Below, one piece after another: positions 5,708 to 6,789 of a stretch of DNA of 6,789 bases. The notes under the pieces are model-generated. The model was not told the DNA's origin. It did no database searches and worked only from the letters and a program-made list of their open reading frames with translations. Source of the stretch: Chloroflexota bacterium (GTDB lineage Bacteria; Chloroflexota; Dehalococcoidia; Plut-88900); NCBI GenBank assembly GCA_022566235.1, contig JADFJI010000126.1, positions 1 to 6,789 on the forward strand. Direction: 5' to 3'. Numbering within the stretch: the stretch's first letter is position 1; each line of letters begins with the position of its first letter. The position numbers and the translations under genes were made by a program.

Positions 5708-6789
5708 TCACTCGTCGGTGGAGCGCACGTCGACGGGAGTGAAAAGGCCCTGGCCGTATTTATCCCGACCGAACTCGTTTATGGCCTGCCGGGTCTCCTC
5801 CGACAGCAGGAAATCTACGAAGAGGCGGGCCAGTTCCGCCTGAACGTTGGGGAACTTCTCCGGGTTGACTATCATCACGTGATACGGGTTGAACAAAAGT
5901 TCATCGCCTTCGGTCAGCACCACCAGGTCAAGCTTGGCCCGAGCGAGGTAGGTGCCCCTATCGCTGAGGGTATAGGCCCTCATTTCATTTGCCGTCGTCA
6001 GGGTGCCGCCCATGCCCTGACCCAGGGACATATACCAGTCCTTATCTTCGGGGGAGTCGATTCCGGCCTGTTCCCACAGTCGCTTCTCCTTGGTGTGGGT
6101 ACCGGATTCATCTCCCCGGGAGGCGAAGGTGGACCCGGTCTCGGCGATCTTCTTGAGGTAGGGCACGGCCTGGCGATAGGCCAGCTTGCCCAGGCTGTCG
6201 ATGAGAAACCGCCGCGTCGCGTCGTCGTCGGCCATGCCCAGCGCGATGACGGCCGGGTTCATCGCCCCCAGCCCGATCTGCGGCAACGCGTTCACGATCC
6301 GCGGGTGCAGCGATGCCTTCTCCGAATCGCGCAGGTACTCGACGATCCACGGCAAGGCGTACTCGCCCGACTCGCGCAGGTTTTCCGTCGCCAGCAGCAC
6401 GGCCCGCGGGTTGCCCGCCAGCCGCTCGATCTGGGCCCGGATCCGGGCCGGATCGGTCCGCCGCAGATGGCGGCCCTGCTCGATGACCTCGAGCACCCCC
6501 CGCACGGCGGGGCCGAGCGTGGCGTGCGACGACATGGTGATGAGCGTCTCGACACTCTTCTTCTGCTCGTCGGCATACTCGAGGATCTTGGCCGGGTCGA
6601 GGTCAGGCCGCTGGAGCAAATCGGCGCCGTAGGCATGGGCGAAGTCGTAGCGCCCCAGGGCGATGAAGTGGAGGAACAAAGTGAACTGCTCCTCGAGGCT
6701 CATCCCGGCCTTGACCGGCGGCGGCGGGGCCGCAGGGGCCTGCGCCAACACCGGACCGACCAACAGGGCCGAGAGAACCGGTGCAATCA
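5708..6789 (-). CDS. Chimeric frame: HEAT-like exported protein joined in frame to C-terminal half of tungstate-binding TupA
   Basis: The last ~140 residues (from about 210 of 351, counting from TTG 6763) are clearly TupA: SRGDESGTH, WYMSLGQGMGGTL, YTLSDRGTYL, LTEGDELLFNPYHVMIVNP, and a C-terminal helix. TupA is the extracytoplasmic tungstate-binding protein, and its place upstream of tupB and tupC is as expected. However, the N-terminal lobe of TupA and its signal peptide are absent. Instead residues 1-208 are helical, with HEAT-like units such as EYALPWIVEYL and QAVPYLKKIAE, preceded by a signal-peptide-like stretch (APVLSALLVGPVLAQA) that begins before TTG 6763. The frame is open to the right edge, so the true start is at or beyond base 6789 and TTG 6763 is not a likely start. 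Half a binding lobe should not bind tungstate normally. Codon use switches at the joint. An assembly chimera is my preferred reading; a real fusion is the alternative. The gene would be tupA if the 3' part is considered alone. Confidence 0.8.
   Translation of the reverse strand, partial: IAPVLSALLVGPVLAQAPAAPPPPVKAGMSLEEQFTLFLHFIALGRYDFAHAYGADLLQRPDLDPAKILEYADEQKKSVETLITMSSHATLGPAVRGVLEVIEQGRHLRRTDPARIRAQIERLAGNPRAVLLATENLRESGEYALPWIVEYLRDSEKASLHPRIVNALPQIGLGAMNPAVIALGMADDDATRRFLIDSLGKLAYRQAVPYLKKIAETGSTFASRGDESGTHTKEKRLWEQAGIDSPEDKDWYMSLGQGMGGTLTTANEMRAYTLSDRGTYLARAKLDLVVLTEGDELLFNPYHVMIVNPEKFPNVQAELARLFVDFLLSEETRQAINEFGRDKYGQGLFTPVDVRSTDE
6137..6789. other. Block of foreign-looking sequence, boundary near 6137-6154
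   Basis: On the minus strand this block encodes the HEAT-like part of the chimeric frame. I counted Ile codons 12/12 ATC and Arg codons 16/16 CGC or CGG. In the TupA part just downstream, Ile is ATA in two of three cases (positions 298 and 328) and Arg includes AGG at 262 and 269 and CGA at 228. The block is visibly richer in GC and CpG than the rest of the window. It therefore appears to come from a different, high-GC genome, possibly a planctomycete judging by protein style (inference). Confidence 0.7.

Noticed and set aside
6186..6632. 148-residue plus-strand and 114-residue minus-strand frames within the HEAT-like block
   Set aside because: Ser/Arg-rich low-complexity translations are typical of wrong frames in high-GC DNA.
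4212..6789. A new defence or mobile system on the minus strand
   Set aside because: TupB and TupC are standard transporter subunits; no nuclease, recombinase, reverse transcriptase or toxin-like domain is visible.

Overview
The window holds two convergent gene groups plus an anomalous right end. Frequent ATA (Ile) and AGG (Arg) codons, and the style of the CarB and TolB-like proteins, suggest an uncultured Chloroflexota bacterium of the Dehalococcoidia/SAR202 kind. That placement is an impression from reading, not a database result.

Plus strand, 1-4026: the 3' part of carB (carbamoyl-phosphate synthase large subunit, cut by the left edge); a pyrK-type gene 2 bp downstream (FAD/[2Fe-2S] electron-transfer subunit of dihydroorotate dehydrogenase); then a lipoprotein with a TolB/PD40-like beta-propeller whose start overlaps the end of pyrK. 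The first two genes belong to de novo pyrimidine synthesis. The third is an envelope protein with no evident link to that pathway, and the usual partner gene pyrD is not in the window.

4027-4211 is non-coding and lies between the two convergent groups. Most of it (about 4086-4214) can be drawn as four consecutive hairpins, three with perfect stems. It looks like a dispersed REP/MITE-like repeat, a bidirectional transcription end, or both.

Minus strand, 6789-4212: a tungstate ABC importer in the order tupA-tupB-tupC. TupB (permease) and TupC (ATPase) look complete and overlap by ATGA. The reading frame in the tupA position is unusual. Its last ~140 residues are the C-terminal half of TupA, but its first ~208 residues are an alpha-helical, HEAT-repeat-like protein with its own signal peptide, resembling planctomycete-type proteins. 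Codon use changes abruptly at the joint (about 6137-6154). The HEAT-like part uses only ATC for Ile (12/12) and only CGC/CGG for Arg (16/16), whereas the TupA part uses ATA and AGG like the rest of the window. I think an assembly or library chimera joined at a short shared sequence is the most likely explanation, with a true recombinational fusion as the alternative.

I see no convincing new defence, mobile or RNA-guided system. The items most worth a second look are the HEAT-TupA joint and the four-hairpin intergenic element.
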